Positions 36,285 through 46,108 of a stretch of DNA of 64,000 nt are shown here, one piece after another (the stretch's first letter is position 1; each line of letters opens with the position of its first letter). Origin of the DNA: an uncultured Pseudomonas sp. Lineage in GTDB: Bacteria; Pseudomonadota; Gammaproteobacteria; Pseudomonadales; Pseudomonadaceae. The position numbers and the translations under genes were made by a program. Location of the stretch: NCBI RefSeq assembly GCF_946886105.1, contig NZ_CAMPHV010000019.1, positions 26,147 through 90,146 on the forward strand, in the 5' to 3' direction. The notes below the pieces were generated by a model. It saw only the letters and a program-made list of their open reading frames with translations, did no database searches and had not been told where the DNA came from.

Positions 36285-38216
36285 ATGAGCACAGCGGACG
36301 CCTTCGCCCAGGCCGGCAGGGCCGCGGTATTGCAGAATATCCAGGGCACCATGGAGTTCCTGCAGAAGTTCCCGCCGTTCAATCAGATGGACACCGCCCA
36401 CCTGGCCTACCTGGTGGAGAATTGTCAGCTGCGCTTCTACGGCGAAGGCGAGACCATCATCAAGCCCGCCGACGGCCCGGTCGCGCACTTCTATATCGTC
36501 AAACAGGGCCGCGTGCATGGCGAGCGCCCGCATTCGGCACGGCGCGGCACCGAGACCACCTTCGAAATCGCCACCGGCGAGTGCTTTCCCCTGGCCGCGC
36601 TGATCGGCGAACGCGCCACCCGCACCGAACACCTGGCGGCCGAAGACACCTTCTGCCTGCTATTGAGCAAGGCGGCCTTCGTCAAGCTGTTCGCGGTGTC
36701 CAACCCGCTGCGCGACTTCGCCTTGCGCGGGGTCAGCAGCCTGCTCGATCAGGTCAACCAGCAGGTGCAACTGCGCGCGGTGGAAACCCTCGGCGCGCAG
36801 TATTCGCTGGATACCCGCCTGGGCGAACTGGCGATGCGCCAACCGATCGGCTGCGCGCCCGCCACGCCATTACGCGAAGCGGTCAAACAGATGCACGAGC
36901 AGCACGTCGGCAGCATCGTCGTGGTCGATCCGCAGCAGCGCCCGCTGGGCATCTTCACCCTGCGCGACCTGCGCCGGGTGGTGGCCGACGGCAGCGCGTT
37001 GGATCAGCCGATCGACAGCCTGATGACGCCCGACCCTTTCCACCTGCCGCCGGATGCCAGCGCCTTCGATGCGGCGATCGCCATGACCGAACGGCATATC
37101 GCCCATATCTGCCTGGTCGAACACGGCAAGCTGTGCGGCGTGGTTTCCGAACGCGACCTGTTCTCCCTGCAGCGGGTCGATCTGGTGCACCTGGCGCGCA
37201 CCATTCGCCATGCCGGCACGGTGGCGACCCTGGCGGCGCTGCGCAGCGACATCCGCCTGCTGGTCGACCGCATGCTCGCCCACGGCGCCAGCTCGACGCA
37301 GATCACCCACATCATCACCCTGTTCAACGACCACACCGTGTGCCGGGTGATCGAGCTGACCATCGAGGACCTCGGCGACCCCGGCGTGCCGTTCAGTTGG
37401 CTGTGCTTTGGCAGCGAGGGGCGCCGCGAGCAGACCCTGCTCACCGACCAGGACAACGGTATCCTCTTCGAGGCCCGCGACAACGCCGAAGCCGCGGCGA
37501 TCCGCGGCCGTCTGCTGCCGCTGGCGCAGGAGATCAATCAGCGCCTGGCGCAATGCGGCTTCACCCTGTGCAAGGGCAATATCATGGCCGGCAACCCCGA
37601 GCTGTGCCTGTCGCGCCAGGAGTGGTCGCGGCGCTTCCGGGGCTTCGTCGACGAGGCGACGCCGGAGAACCTGCTGGGTTCGAGCATCTATTTCGACCTG
37701 CGCCTGGTCTGGGGCCCGAGCGAAGGTTGCGAACAGCTGCGCGAAGAGCTGCTGACGCTGATCGCCGGCAATACCCTGTTCCAGCGCATGCTCGCGGAAA
37801 ACGCCCTGCGCCAACGCCCGCCGCTGGGGCTGTTCCGCGATTTCGTGCTGGCCCGCAAAGGCGCCGAGAAAGACACCCTGGACCTCAAGGTGCAGGGCCT
37901 CACACCCTTCGTCGATGGCGCGCGCCTGCTGGCCCTGGCCAACGGCATCGAGGGCTGCAATACCCTGGAACGGCTGCGCGCCTTGATCGAAAAAGGCGTG
38001 ATCGACCCGCTCGATGGCGCGGCTTACGAAGAGGCCTATCACTTCATCCAGCAGACCCGCATGCAACAGCACCAGTTGCAGGCGCGCGATCAGCACCCCT
38101 ATTCCAACCGGGTCGACCCGGATAACCTCAACCATCTGGACCGGCGCATCCTGCGCGAATCCTTTCGCCAAGCCCAGCGTCTGCAAAGCAGCCTGGCCCT
38201 GAGGTACCAGCTATGA
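36285..38216 (+). CDS. cNMP-binding / CBS / DUF294 nucleotidyltransferase-like protein
   Basis: 643 residues from MSTADAFAQAGRAAVLQ. Order: cyclic-nucleotide-binding-like domain (about 25-150), CBS pair (about 170-300, e.g. HVGSIVVVDPQQRPLGIFTLRDL and HICLVEHGKLCGVVSERDL), DUF294 nucleotidyltransferase-like domain with FGSEGRREQTLLTDQDNGI (G-S-x..DxD type), then a C-terminal helical domain. Such proteins are predicted signal-transduction nucleotidyltransferases. The exonuclease gene follows with an ATGA overlap, a pairing common in Pseudomonas. Confidence 0.9.
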   Translation: MSTADAFAQAGRAAVLQNIQGTMEFLQKFPPFNQMDTAHLAYLVENCQLRFYGEGETIIKPADGPVAHFYIVKQGRVHGERPHSARRGTETTFEIATGECFPLAALIGERATRTEHLAAEDTFCLLLSKAAFVKLFAVSNPLRDFALRGVSSLLDQVNQQVQLRAVETLGAQYSLDTRLGELAMRQPIGCAPATPLREAVKQMHEQHVGSIVVVDPQQRPLGIFTLRDLRRVVADGSALDQPIDSLMTPDPFHLPPDASAFDAAIAMTERHIAHICLVEHGKLCGVVSERDLFSLQRVDLVHLARTIRHAGTVATLAALRSDIRLLVDRMLAHGASSTQITHIITLFNDHTVCRVIELTIEDLGDPGVPFSWLCFGSEGRREQTLLTDQDNGILFEARDNAEAAAIRGRLLPLAQEINQRLAQCGFTLCKGNIMAGNPELCLSRQEWSRRFRGFVDEATPENLLGSSIYFDLRLVWGPSEGCEQLREELLTLIAGNTLFQRMLAENALRQRPPLGLFRDFVLARKGAEKDTLDLKVQGLTPFVDGARLLALANGIEGCNTLERLRALIEKGVIDPLDGAAYEEAYHFIQQTRMQQHQLQARDQHPYSNRVDPDNLNHLDRRILRESFRQAQRLQSSLALRYQL

Positions 38217-38932
38217 GCACCTTCACCTGGCTGCGCGGACGCGGCCCGGCGTTGTCCCAGGCGCAACTCGAGCGACGCGCCGCCCTGGCCGAGCCCGCGC
38301 CGCTCGGCCCGCTGCCGCTGGCGCAGCAACGCCTGGTGGTGCTGGACCTGGAAACCAGTGGCCTGGACATGAAGCGCGACCAGGTGCTGTCGATCGGTGC
38401 GGTGGCGATCGCCAACGGCGCCATCGATTTCAGCCAGCAGTTCGAACGCACCCTGTGCCGCCACGACCACAAGGTCAGCGCCAGCGTGCTGATCCACGGC
38501 ATCGCCCCGAGTGAGATCGCCAACGGCGTGGAGCCGGCCGAGGCCTTGCTGGATTTCATGGAGTTTCTCGGCGACAGCCCGGTGTTGGCGTTCCATGCGC
38601 CCTTCGACCAGCGCATGCTCGGCCGCGCGCTCAAGCAGAGCTTGGGTTACCGCCTGCGCCATGTGTTTTTCGACGCCGCCGACCTCGCCCCGCTGCTCTG
38701 CCCACAGGCGAACATCCCCCATGGCGGCCTGGACGACTGGACCCGCTATTTCGGCCTGCAAGTGCAACAACGTCACCACGCCAGCGCCGACGCCCTGGTC
38801 ACCGCCGAATTGGCCCTGATCCTGTTCAGCAAGGCGCGCCAGCAGCAGCTCGACAGCCTGCAAGCCCTGCAACAACGCCTGGCCAGCTGGCACCGCCGCC
38901 AACGCGCGCACTCGCTGCATCGTCAGCATTAA
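38213..38932 (+). CDS. DnaQ-like 3'-5' exonuclease
   Basis: 239 residues; the start overlaps the preceding stop (ATGA). DEDDh exonuclease domain: LVVLDLETSGLDMKRDQVLSIGAV (Exo I with D and E), LAFHAPFDQRML (Exo II Asp) and RHHASADALVTAELAL (Exo III His and Asp). It is not the Pol III epsilon gene, since the clamp and polymerase-binding tail differ. Coupled with the DUF294 protein, so the two probably act together, perhaps in nucleotide or RNA turnover. Confidence 0.88.
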   Translation: MSTFTWLRGRGPALSQAQLERRAALAEPAPLGPLPLAQQRLVVLDLETSGLDMKRDQVLSIGAVAIANGAIDFSQQFERTLCRHDHKVSASVLIHGIAPSEIANGVEPAEALLDFMEFLGDSPVLAFHAPFDQRMLGRALKQSLGYRLRHVFFDAADLAPLLCPQANIPHGGLDDWTRYFGLQVQQRHHASADALVTAELALILFSKARQQQLDSLQALQQRLASWHRRQRAHSLHRQH

Positions 38933-38936
38933 ACCC

Positions 38937-39013
38937 GTAGCCCGGATGCAATCCGGGGAGCGTTGTTCGGCGCAAAACCGCTCCCGGATTGCGCCAAGGC
39001 TTATTCGGGCTAC
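38937..39013. repeat. REP palindrome
   Basis: 'gtagcccggatgcaatccgggg ... cccggattgcgccaaggcttattcgggctac'. First of two near-identical copies in the 386-bp gap between the exonuclease and trhP genes. Confidence 0.85.
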
Positions 39014-39318
39014 CTAACGTCGTCGGGGAACCCATTCGGAGTGGCTGGGCGGTACGCTGCTTCAGCCGCGACAGCCATCAGAGGAAAGCTCGCCGCTGAA
39101 ACGCCTCCCACAGTCATCGCCTGGATTCACCACAGGCGTAACCCGAAACACCGGCACCCGCAAATCCCCCGGATTGCATACAGTCCCGTAGCCCGGATGA
39201 AATCCGGGGAGCGATCTCCGCCGCCAAACCGCTCCCGGATTGCGCCAAGGCTTATCCAGGCTACGGGTTAATCACCTGTAGGAGCGGCTTTGGCCGCGAT
39301 TGGCGGTATCCCCTCCGT
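39014..39318. repeat. Intergenic repeat region with second REP copy
   Basis: Contains another REP (39188-39264, same type, head-to-tail with the first) and a 'gtaggagcggctttggccgcga' motif (about 39280-39301), a different dispersed Pseudomonas repeat. No gene is seen. Confidence 0.75.
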
Positions 39319-40635
39319 TTACAGATCGCGCATCAACAATCCGTACTCCAACTGCAACTCGGCCGGCAGCGGCAGGTAGAGCACATGGCCGTCGCCAGGT
39401 GCGACTGCCATTGTCTGACCCTGGCGGTTTTCCAGGTGAGCGAGACTAAAGCGCAAATTGCCCTGGGGCGTCATCAGCTCCAGGCCATCGCCGAGGGCAA
39501 AGCGGTTTTTCACCCGCACCTCGGCCAGCTCGCCGCGTCGTTCGCCGGTCAGCTCGCCGACAAACTGCTGCTGTTCGGACACCGAACTGCCGCGCTCATA
39601 GTTCTGGTATTCGTCGTGCACGTGGCGGCGCAGAAAGCCCTCGGTGTAGCCGCGGTGGGCCAGGGACTCCAGGGTGTCCATCAGCGATTTGTCGAACGGC
39701 CGCCCGGCCACGGCGTCGTCGATCGCCTTGCGGTACACCTGGGCGGTGCGCGCCACGTAGTAGTGGGATTTGGTGCGGCCCTCGATCTTCAGCGAGTGCA
39801 CGCCCATGCGCACCAGTCGCTCGACGTGCTGCACCGCGCGCAGGTCCTTGGAATTCATGATGTAGGTGCCGTGCTCGTCCTCGAAGGCGGCCATCTGCTC
39901 GCCGGGGCGGCTGCCGTCCTCCAGGAGAAAGACCTGCTCGGTCGGCGCGCCGGCGCCCAGGGTCGGCTCGACGATGCGCACGATGTCGCCCAGCTCGTTC
40001 TCCTGCGCCGGCTCGGCCTTGTACTGCCAGCGGCAGGCGTTGGTGCAGCTACCCTGGTTGGGGTCGCGTTTGTTGATATAACCCGACAGCAGGCAACGGC
40101 CGGAATAGGCCATGCACAGCGCGCCATGGACGAACACTTCCAGCTCCATGCCCGGCACTTCGCCGCGGATCTCGGCGATCTCTTCCAGCGACAACTCGCG
40201 CGACAGAATCACCCGACTCAAGCCCTGCTGTTGCCAGAACTTCACGCTGGCCCAGTTCACCGCGTTGGCCTGCACCGAGAGGTGGATCGGCATCTGCGGA
40301 AAGTGCTCGCGCACCAGCATGATCAGGCCGGGGTCGGACATGATCAGCGCGTCGGGGCCCATCTCGATCACCGGCTGCAGGTCCTTGAGGAAGGTCCGCA
40401 ACTTGGCGTTGTGCGGCGCGATATTGACCACCACATAGAACTGCTTGCCCTGGGCGTGGGCCTCGGCGATGCCCAGGGCCAGGTTGGCGTGGTCGAACTC
40501 GTTGTTGCGCACCCGCAGGCTGTAGCGCGGCTGCCCGGCATAGACCGCATCGGCGCCGTAGGCGAAGGCATAGCGCATGTTCTTCAGGGTGCCGGCCGGG
40601 GACAGCAGTTCGGGAAAACGGGGAGTCGATGCCAT
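39319..40635 (-). CDS. trhP: tRNA 5-hydroxyuridine modification protein TrhP (YegQ), U32 family
   Basis: 438 residues from MASTPRFPELLSPAGTLKNM; the frame is open to 40785. U32 'peptidase' family: LLSPAGTLKNMRYAFAYGADAVYAGQPRYSLRVRNNEF, then EVFVHGALCMAYSGRCLLSGYINKRDPNQGSCTNACRWQY with the conserved cysteines that hold an Fe-S cluster. In E. coli, YegQ/TrhP forms ho5U34 in tRNAs using prephenate. LRAVQHVERLVRMGVHSLKIEGRTKSHYYVA is also typical. Divergent from the sigma factor gene. Confidence 0.92.
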   Translation of the reverse strand: MASTPRFPELLSPAGTLKNMRYAFAYGADAVYAGQPRYSLRVRNNEFDHANLALGIAEAHAQGKQFYVVVNIAPHNAKLRTFLKDLQPVIEMGPDALIMSDPGLIMLVREHFPQMPIHLSVQANAVNWASVKFWQQQGLSRVILSRELSLEEIAEIRGEVPGMELEVFVHGALCMAYSGRCLLSGYINKRDPNQGSCTNACRWQYKAEPAQENELGDIVRIVEPTLGAGAPTEQVFLLEDGSRPGEQMAAFEDEHGTYIMNSKDLRAVQHVERLVRMGVHSLKIEGRTKSHYYVARTAQVYRKAIDDAVAGRPFDKSLMDTLESLAHRGYTEGFLRRHVHDEYQNYERGSSVSEQQQFVGELTGERRGELAEVRVKNRFALGDGLELMTPQGNLRFSLAHLENRQGQTMAVAPGDGHVLYLPLPAELQLEYGLLMRDL

Positions 40636-40784
40636 GGGTGCGAGCCGCTCAGCCAACAGGGCCGGCGATTCTAGGCAGGGCGCTGGGCGCGGGTATTGAT
40701 CCACATCTATTCGGCGCCGATTATCGCCGTCTATCGCCGGTCCTGTAATCGCAGATTGCCGGCAGCCCTCAGCCTCTGCGATCA

Positions 40785-40803
40785 TATGCGAATAATTCTC
40801 GAT
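40785..40803 (+). promoter_or_regulatory. Candidate Fur box upstream of the FecI-like gene
   Basis: TATGCGAATAATTCTCGAT resembles the Pseudomonas Fur box (GCGAATAATTCTCAT-type half of GATAATGATAATCATTATC). It lies 31 bp before the sigma gene start, as expected for an iron-starvation ECF sigma factor. Confidence 0.65.
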
Positions 40804-40833
40804 TGCCCCTTATTTGCCTTTGGCGAGGTCAGC

Positions 40834-41352
40834 GTGTCAGCTGGTGAACCCACGAATCAGCACCTGGTAGGCCTGCTCTATCGCGACCATCGCGACTGGC
40901 TGCTCGGCTGGCTGCGCAAAAGCCTGTATTGCGCCGAGCGTGCCGAAGACCTCAGCCAGGACACCTTCGTGCGCCTGCTCGGCCGCGCCGATCTGCCGCA
41001 AACCCGCGAGCCGCGTGCGCTGCTGACCACCATCGCCAAGGGCCTGCTGATCGACCACTTCCGCCGCAGCGCCCTGGAACGCGCCTACCTCGAACAACTG
41101 AGCGGCTTGCCGGAGGCGGTGCAACCGAGCGCCGAAGAACAGACCATCGCCCTGCAAGCGCTGCGCGATATCGACCGCCTGCTGGGACGACTGTCGAGCA
41201 AGGCGCGGGCCGCCTTTCTGTACAACCGCCTCGATGGCATGGGGCACGCGGAAATCGCCGAGCGCCTCGGCGTGTCGGTCTCGCGCGTGCGCCAATACCT
41301 GGCCCAGGGTCTGCGCCAGTGCTACATCGCGCAATATGGGGAGCCACGATGA
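40834..41352 (+). CDS. FecI-like ECF sigma factor (iron starvation)
   Basis: 172 residues if started at the GTG (VSAGEPTNQHLVGLLYRDH) with GAGGTC 7 bases upstream; an ATG at 40786 in frame falls on the Fur box and is rejected. Region 2: LYRDHRDWLLGWLRKSLYCAERAEDLSQDTFVRLL. Region 4: LLGRLSSKARAAFLYNRLDGMGHAEIAERLGVSVSRVRQYLAQGLRQC. It overlaps the fecR-like gene (ATGA) and should drive the receptor gene downstream on a FecR signal. Confidence 0.93.
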   Translation: MSAGEPTNQHLVGLLYRDHRDWLLGWLRKSLYCAERAEDLSQDTFVRLLGRADLPQTREPRALLTTIAKGLLIDHFRRSALERAYLEQLSGLPEAVQPSAEEQTIALQALRDIDRLLGRLSSKARAAFLYNRLDGMGHAEIAERLGVSVSRVRQYLAQGLRQCYIAQYGEPR

Positions 41353-42305
41353 ACGCCGTCTCGACCAGCGTGCTGGATGCCGCCATCGCCTGGCAGCTGT
41401 GCCTGGGTTCCGGCGAGGCAAACGCCGAGCAGGAACGTGAATTCGCCTTCTGGCTCAGCGCCCACCCCGAGCACCGGCGGGTCTGGCAGCAATTGCAGGG
41501 GCTCGATAACCAGCTGGCGGCAGCCAGCGCCGGGCCGGTACGCCAGGCGCTGTTGCAGCACCCGCGCCGCCGCAGCCTCAAGCGGCTGGGCGGCACCGCG
41601 CTGAGCCTGCTGTTCGCCGGCACGCTGCTGCTCGGTCTGCTCGTCCAACAACGGCCGCTGGGCGATTACCTGGCCGACGAGATGACCGCCCGCGGCGAAC
41701 AGCGCGATCTGTGGTTGGCCGATCGCAGCCAGGTGCGGCTGAACAGCGCCAGCGCGCTGGATATCGACTTCAGCGGTAACGAACGTCTGCTGCACCTGCG
41801 CAGCGGCGAGATTCTGGTGCAAACCGCGCAGGGCAGCGATGCGCGGCCCCTGGTGGTGGTCACCGAGCAGGGCCGCCTGCGCGCCCTGGGCACGCGCTTT
41901 CTGGTACGCCGCGAAGGCGACAGCACGCGGCTGACGGTGCTGCAATCGGCGGTGGCGGCGCGGCCCGCCGAAGCCGCCGACGAGCGCATCGTCGAAGCCG
42001 GCCAACAGGTGCTGATGCAGCGCCGCCAGCTCGGCGCCAGCCAAGCCGCACCGCCCGCCGCCGACGCCTGGAGCCGCGGCATGCTGGTGGTGGAAAACCA
42101 GCGCCTGGACGAGCTGCTCGCGAGCTTGAGCGAGTACCGCAACGGCTACCTCGGAGTCGATCCGAGCATCGCCGGCCTGCGTATCAGCGGTAGCTTCCCG
42201 CTGCATGACAGCGACCGGGCCCTGGCGGCGCTGCCGCCCAGCCTGCCGGTGCGCATCGAGCGCCTGAGCGACTGGTGGGTGCGGGTAGTACCGGCGGAAA
42301 AATAG
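41349..42305 (+). CDS. FecR-like anti-sigma/sensor
   Basis: 318 residues. N-terminal DUF4880 (VLDAAIAWQLCLGSGEANAEQEREFAFWLSAHPEHRRVW), one TM segment (about 79-97), then the FecR periplasmic domain (DLWLADRSQVRLNSASALDIDF and VVTEQGRLRALGTRFLVRREG). It relays the receptor's N-terminal signal to the sigma factor. It starts on the stop of the sigma gene. Confidence 0.94.
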   Translation: MNAVSTSVLDAAIAWQLCLGSGEANAEQEREFAFWLSAHPEHRRVWQQLQGLDNQLAAASAGPVRQALLQHPRRRSLKRLGGTALSLLFAGTLLLGLLVQQRPLGDYLADEMTARGEQRDLWLADRSQVRLNSASALDIDFSGNERLLHLRSGEILVQTAQGSDARPLVVVTEQGRLRALGTRFLVRREGDSTRLTVLQSAVAARPAEAADERIVEAGQQVLMQRRQLGASQAAPPAADAWSRGMLVVENQRLDELLASLSEYRNGYLGVDPSIAGLRISGSFPLHDSDRALAALPPSLPVRIERLSDWWVRVVPAEK

Positions 42306-42527
42306 TGCCTGCGGAAAAGCAGCCCGCTGAGATATCCCTGTAGGGTGCGCCCGTTCTCGACGGAGCGCTGTCGCGCAGCGAATCGTTGGAGCCACACATC
42401 GCCAGCAAGCTGGCTCCTACCTGCTCGAATTTCCCCCCAACGATTTTTTTCGCACGCCCCTGTCACTTTTCCATTCTGCTTCGGCAACAGGGATTAGAGA
42501 TGCATTCCCGTTTAGGAGAAGTTCGCA

Positions 42528-44933
42528 ATGCGCCGTACCTTGCCCCTGTTCCGTCCATGCCTGCTGGCCGCCGCCATCGCTCTGGCCAGCCTCAGTTCAG
42601 CGGCGCTGGCCGAAGCCTACCGCCTGCCCGCCGCGCCGCTGGCCGGCACCTTGACGCAGATCGCCAGCGAAGCCGGGATCGTCCTGAGCATCGACCCGAG
42701 CCTGACCGAGGGCAAACGGTCGGCCCCGGTGGAAGGCGACTACGACGCCCTCGGCGCGCTGCAACAGGCGTTGCGCGGCAGCGGTTTGCAGTTGCAGCAG
42801 AACAGTGCGGGTATCTATAGCCTGGCCCCTGTCTCGCGAGCGGCCATGGCACTGCCGGATGTTGTGGTAACCGCGGCCCATGAGGCGGAAAACGCCTGGG
42901 GTCCCGCGCCCGGCTACCTGGCCTCACGCACGGCGGCCGGCAGCAAGACCGACACCCCCCTGCTCGAGGCGCCACGCTCGATTTCGATCGCCACCCGCGA
43001 GCAGATGCAGGACCGCAAAGTACAAAACCTCGACGACGCCGTGCGCTACATGCCCGGGGTAATCGCCAGCAGCTATGGCAGCGACAGCCGCGCCGACTGG
43101 ATGAAGATCCGCGGCCTCGAGCCCATCCAGGTGCTCGATGGCCTGCCATTGCCCAAGGGCACCTACGTAATGCCGAAGCTGGAGACCTGGAACCTGGAGC
43201 GCATCGCCGTACTGCGCGGGCCGGCCTCTTCGCTCTATGGCCAGACCCCGCCAGGCGGTTTGGTCGACACCGTCAGTCGCCGGCCACAGGACCAGAGCAG
43301 CCACGAAGTGCAGCTGCAAATCGGCAACTACCAGCACAAGCAGATCAGCTTCGACAGCACCGGCCGCATCGACGACGAAGGCCGGCTCCTCTATCGCATC
43401 AGCGGTGTCGGCCGCGACAGTGGCACCTCGGTGGAACATATCGATGACCAGCGTTTCAACCTGGCGCCGAGCCTGACCTGGAACTTCGACGAAGACAGCA
43501 AGCTGACGTTTCTCAGCCAGTTCAACCGCGACGATACCGGTGCCACCAGTCAGTTCCTGCCTTTGCAGGGCGCCAAGCTGAGCACCCCGGCCGGCAAGGT
43601 GGACTACCACAAGAATCTCGGCGACCCGGGCTGGGAGTTCTATGACAAGAACTACTACGCCCTGGGTTATGCCTTCGAACATCGCCTGAACGATGTCTGG
43701 CAGTTCCGCCAGAACCTGCGCTACACCAAAAGCGACCTGGAATTCCAAACCATCACATCCGGTGGCTGGGCAACCGCGGTCGCCGACGACGGCACCGTTC
43801 AGCGCGGCGCCAACGTGGTGGACGAGGACATCAGCCAGTTCGCCCTGGACAACAACCTGCAGGCCGATTTCGATACCGGCGCATTGCGCCACACCCTGTT
43901 GCTGGGCCTCGATCACCAGCGGGTGAACACCAACTACCGTTGGCTGTATGGCTCTGCGCCGGTCAGCAATATCATCGAGCCGATCTACGACCAGGACTTC
44001 AGCGCCGTCAGCTACAGCGCATTCCAGGATTACAACCAGAAGCGCCGCAATACCGGTCTCTACCTGCAGGATCAAATCGCGCTGGACGCCTGGCGCCTGA
44101 CCCTGGGCGGACGCTGGGACCGCCTGGACACCGACTCGGTGTTCCATAACGCCGGCAATACCCACGACAGCCGCCGCGACAGCGCCTTCAGCGGCAACGC
44201 GGCGCTCAGCTATGTGTTCGAGTCCGGGCTGGTGCCCTACCTGTCCTACGCCGAATCCTTCCAGGCCGAAGCGGGCGGCACCGGCGGGCGCACCTTCCGC
44301 CCGAGCACCGGCAAGCAGTACGAGGCCGGTATCAAGTTCCAGCCGGCGGGCAGCGATCTGTTGCTCAGCGCGGCGGTCTACGACCTGACCCGGCAGAACA
44401 TCGTCAGCACCAGCACGCTCGGGGTGACCGCACCGGTCGGCGAAGTGCAGGTACGCGGCCTGGAGCTGGAGGCCGTCGGAAACCTCACGGACAACCTCAA
44501 ACTGACCGCCTCCTACACCTACGCCAACAGCAAGATGACCAAGGTCGGCGATCCGCGGGATAAAAACCGTCCATTGCCGCTGACCCCGGAACACCAGGCC
44601 GCGTTATGGGCCGATTACGACTGGTCGGTGGGCCCGCTGGCCGGCTTCGGCATCGGCCTCGGTGCCCGCTATGTCGGTGCCACCGACAATATCGCCGTGG
44701 GCAGCCTGGGCTTCGTGCGTGACGTCGCCGACGGCCACACCAATGCCTATACCGTCTACGACGCCGCCGTGCGTTACGACCTCGGCCAACTCGATGCCAG
44801 CATGGCGGGTACCAGTCTGGCGCTGAACGCCACCAACCTGTTCGACAAGGAATACCTGGCTACCTGCGATGGCTTCTACTGCTATGCCGGCGACCCTCGC
44901 CGCCTGACCGCCAGCCTCAGCTACGCCTGGTAA
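42528..44933 (+). CDS. TonB-dependent siderophore receptor with signalling domain
   Basis: 801 residues, RBS AGGAG. Signal peptide to about 28, STN signalling domain at 30-95 (YRLPAAPLAGTLTQIASEAGI), plug (SIATREQMQDRKVQNLDDAVRYMPGVIASSYG and RGPASSLYGQTPPGGLVDTVS) and 22-strand barrel ending in LTASLSYAW. The FhuE/FpvA/ferrichrome class by overall look. With the FecI/FecR pair upstream it forms a cell-surface signalling unit that induces its own synthesis when its ferri-siderophore binds. The siderophore cannot be told. The spacer before it includes a 'gccagcaagctggctcctac' repeat. Confidence 0.93.
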   Translation: MRRTLPLFRPCLLAAAIALASLSSAALAEAYRLPAAPLAGTLTQIASEAGIVLSIDPSLTEGKRSAPVEGDYDALGALQQALRGSGLQLQQNSAGIYSLAPVSRAAMALPDVVVTAAHEAENAWGPAPGYLASRTAAGSKTDTPLLEAPRSISIATREQMQDRKVQNLDDAVRYMPGVIASSYGSDSRADWMKIRGLEPIQVLDGLPLPKGTYVMPKLETWNLERIAVLRGPASSLYGQTPPGGLVDTVSRRPQDQSSHEVQLQIGNYQHKQISFDSTGRIDDEGRLLYRISGVGRDSGTSVEHIDDQRFNLAPSLTWNFDEDSKLTFLSQFNRDDTGATSQFLPLQGAKLSTPAGKVDYHKNLGDPGWEFYDKNYYALGYAFEHRLNDVWQFRQNLRYTKSDLEFQTITSGGWATAVADDGTVQRGANVVDEDISQFALDNNLQADFDTGALRHTLLLGLDHQRVNTNYRWLYGSAPVSNIIEPIYDQDFSAVSYSAFQDYNQKRRNTGLYLQDQIALDAWRLTLGGRWDRLDTDSVFHNAGNTHDSRRDSAFSGNAALSYVFESGLVPYLSYAESFQAEAGGTGGRTFRPSTGKQYEAGIKFQPAGSDLLLSAAVYDLTRQNIVSTSTLGVTAPVGEVQVRGLELEAVGNLTDNLKLTASYTYANSKMTKVGDPRDKNRPLPLTPEHQAALWADYDWSVGPLAGFGIGLGARYVGATDNIAVGSLGFVRDVADGHTNAYTVYDAAVRYDLGQLDASMAGTSLALNATNLFDKEYLATCDGFYCYAGDPRRLTASLSYAW

Positions 44934-44977
44934 GCCCTCAGGCCGCCTAGCGCGGCCTTTGGCATTCTGGAGCCGCG

Positions 44978-46108
44978 ATGAAAGCCACCACCATCCGCCG
45001 CTGGTCCCAGGTGCACACCTGGACCAGCCTGATCTGCACCCTGTTTCTGCTGATGCTGGCGCTCACCGGGCTGCCGTTGATCTTCCACCACGAGCTGGAG
45101 CATCTGCTCGGCGAAGCCCCCGAGTTGCGCGAGCTGCCGGCCGACGCGCCGCATCTGACGCTGCAGCAGTTGGTCGAGGCCGCCGAGCGCCATCGCCCGG
45201 GCGAGGTGATCCAGTACCTGGGCTACGACGAGGACGAAGCCAACGGGGTGATCGCAATCACCGCGGCCACCGCTGGCACCGAGCCGAATTCCTCGCATAC
45301 CTTTATGCTCGACGCGCGCAGCGGCGAGGCGGTGGAGATGCCGGCGGCCAATGGCGGCATCCTGATGGTGATCCTGCGCCTGCACGTGGATATGTTCGCC
45401 GGCCTGCCCGGCAAACTGCTGCTGGCGTTTATGGGGCTGCTGTTCGTGGTCGCGATTATCTCCGGCGTGGTGCTCTATGCGCCCTTTATGCGCCGCCTGA
45501 AGTTCGCCGAAGTGCGCCGGGAGAAATCGATGCGCACGCGCTGGCTCGATCTGCACAACCTGATCGGCGTGGTCACCCTGACCTGGGCCCTGGCGGTCGG
45601 CGTGACCGGGGTGATCAGCGCCTGCGCCGATTTGCTGATCGGCGCCTGGCGCAACCAAGCCCTGACGGCAATGATCGAACCCTACCGCGATGCCCCACCG
45701 CTGACCCAGCGGGCCTCGGCCGATGCGCTATTGCAGATCGCCAAGGCCGCCACACCGGACATGCAGGCGGACTTTATCGCCTTCCCCGGCACGCGCTTTT
45801 CCAGCGAGCACCATTACAGCGTGTTTATGAAGGGCAGCACGCACCTCACCGCGCACCTGTGGACGCCGGTACTGATCGACGCGCGTACTCTGGCGGTCAC
45901 CGCGGTCGCCGAACGGCCTTGGTACATGGATGCCCTGGCGCTGTCGCAACCTTTGCATTTCGGCGACTACGGCGGCAGGCCGATGCAGATTCTCTGGGCG
46001 GTGCTGGACGTACTGACCATCATCGTGCTCGGCAGCGGCCTGTACCTTTGGTGGGTACGCCAGCGCGCCCCGGCCCCGCGACGCAAGCGCACGGAGGCGA
46101 CGGCATGA
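44978..46108 (+). CDS. PepSY-associated TM protein (PiuB/ferric reductase-like)
   Basis: 376 residues: RRWSQVHTWTSLICTLFLLMLALTGLPLIFHHEL is the usual first TM segment with conserved His. VDMFAGLPGKLLLAFMGLLFVVAIISGVVLYAPF and RTRWLDLHNLIGVVTLTWALAVGVTGVISACADL follow, and a last TM near the C-terminus. Inner-membrane proteins of this family accompany siderophore receptors and probably reduce or release iron in the periplasm. 44 bp after the receptor gene. Confidence 0.88.
   Translation: MKATTIRRWSQVHTWTSLICTLFLLMLALTGLPLIFHHELEHLLGEAPELRELPADAPHLTLQQLVEAAERHRPGEVIQYLGYDEDEANGVIAITAATAGTEPNSSHTFMLDARSGEAVEMPAANGGILMVILRLHVDMFAGLPGKLLLAFMGLLFVVAIISGVVLYAPFMRRLKFAEVRREKSMRTRWLDLHNLIGVVTLTWALAVGVTGVISACADLLIGAWRNQALTAMIEPYRDAPPLTQRASADALLQIAKAATPDMQADFIAFPGTRFSSEHHYSVFMKGSTHLTAHLWTPVLIDARTLAVTAVAERPWYMDALALSQPLHFGDYGGRPMQILWAVLDVLTIIVLGSGLYLWWVRQRAPAPRRKRTEATA

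Noticed and set aside
40696..40833. N-terminally extended sigma factor from ATG 40696 or 40786
   Set aside because: The extension covers the Fur box; the GTG at 40834 has a good ribosome site and gives a normal FecI length.
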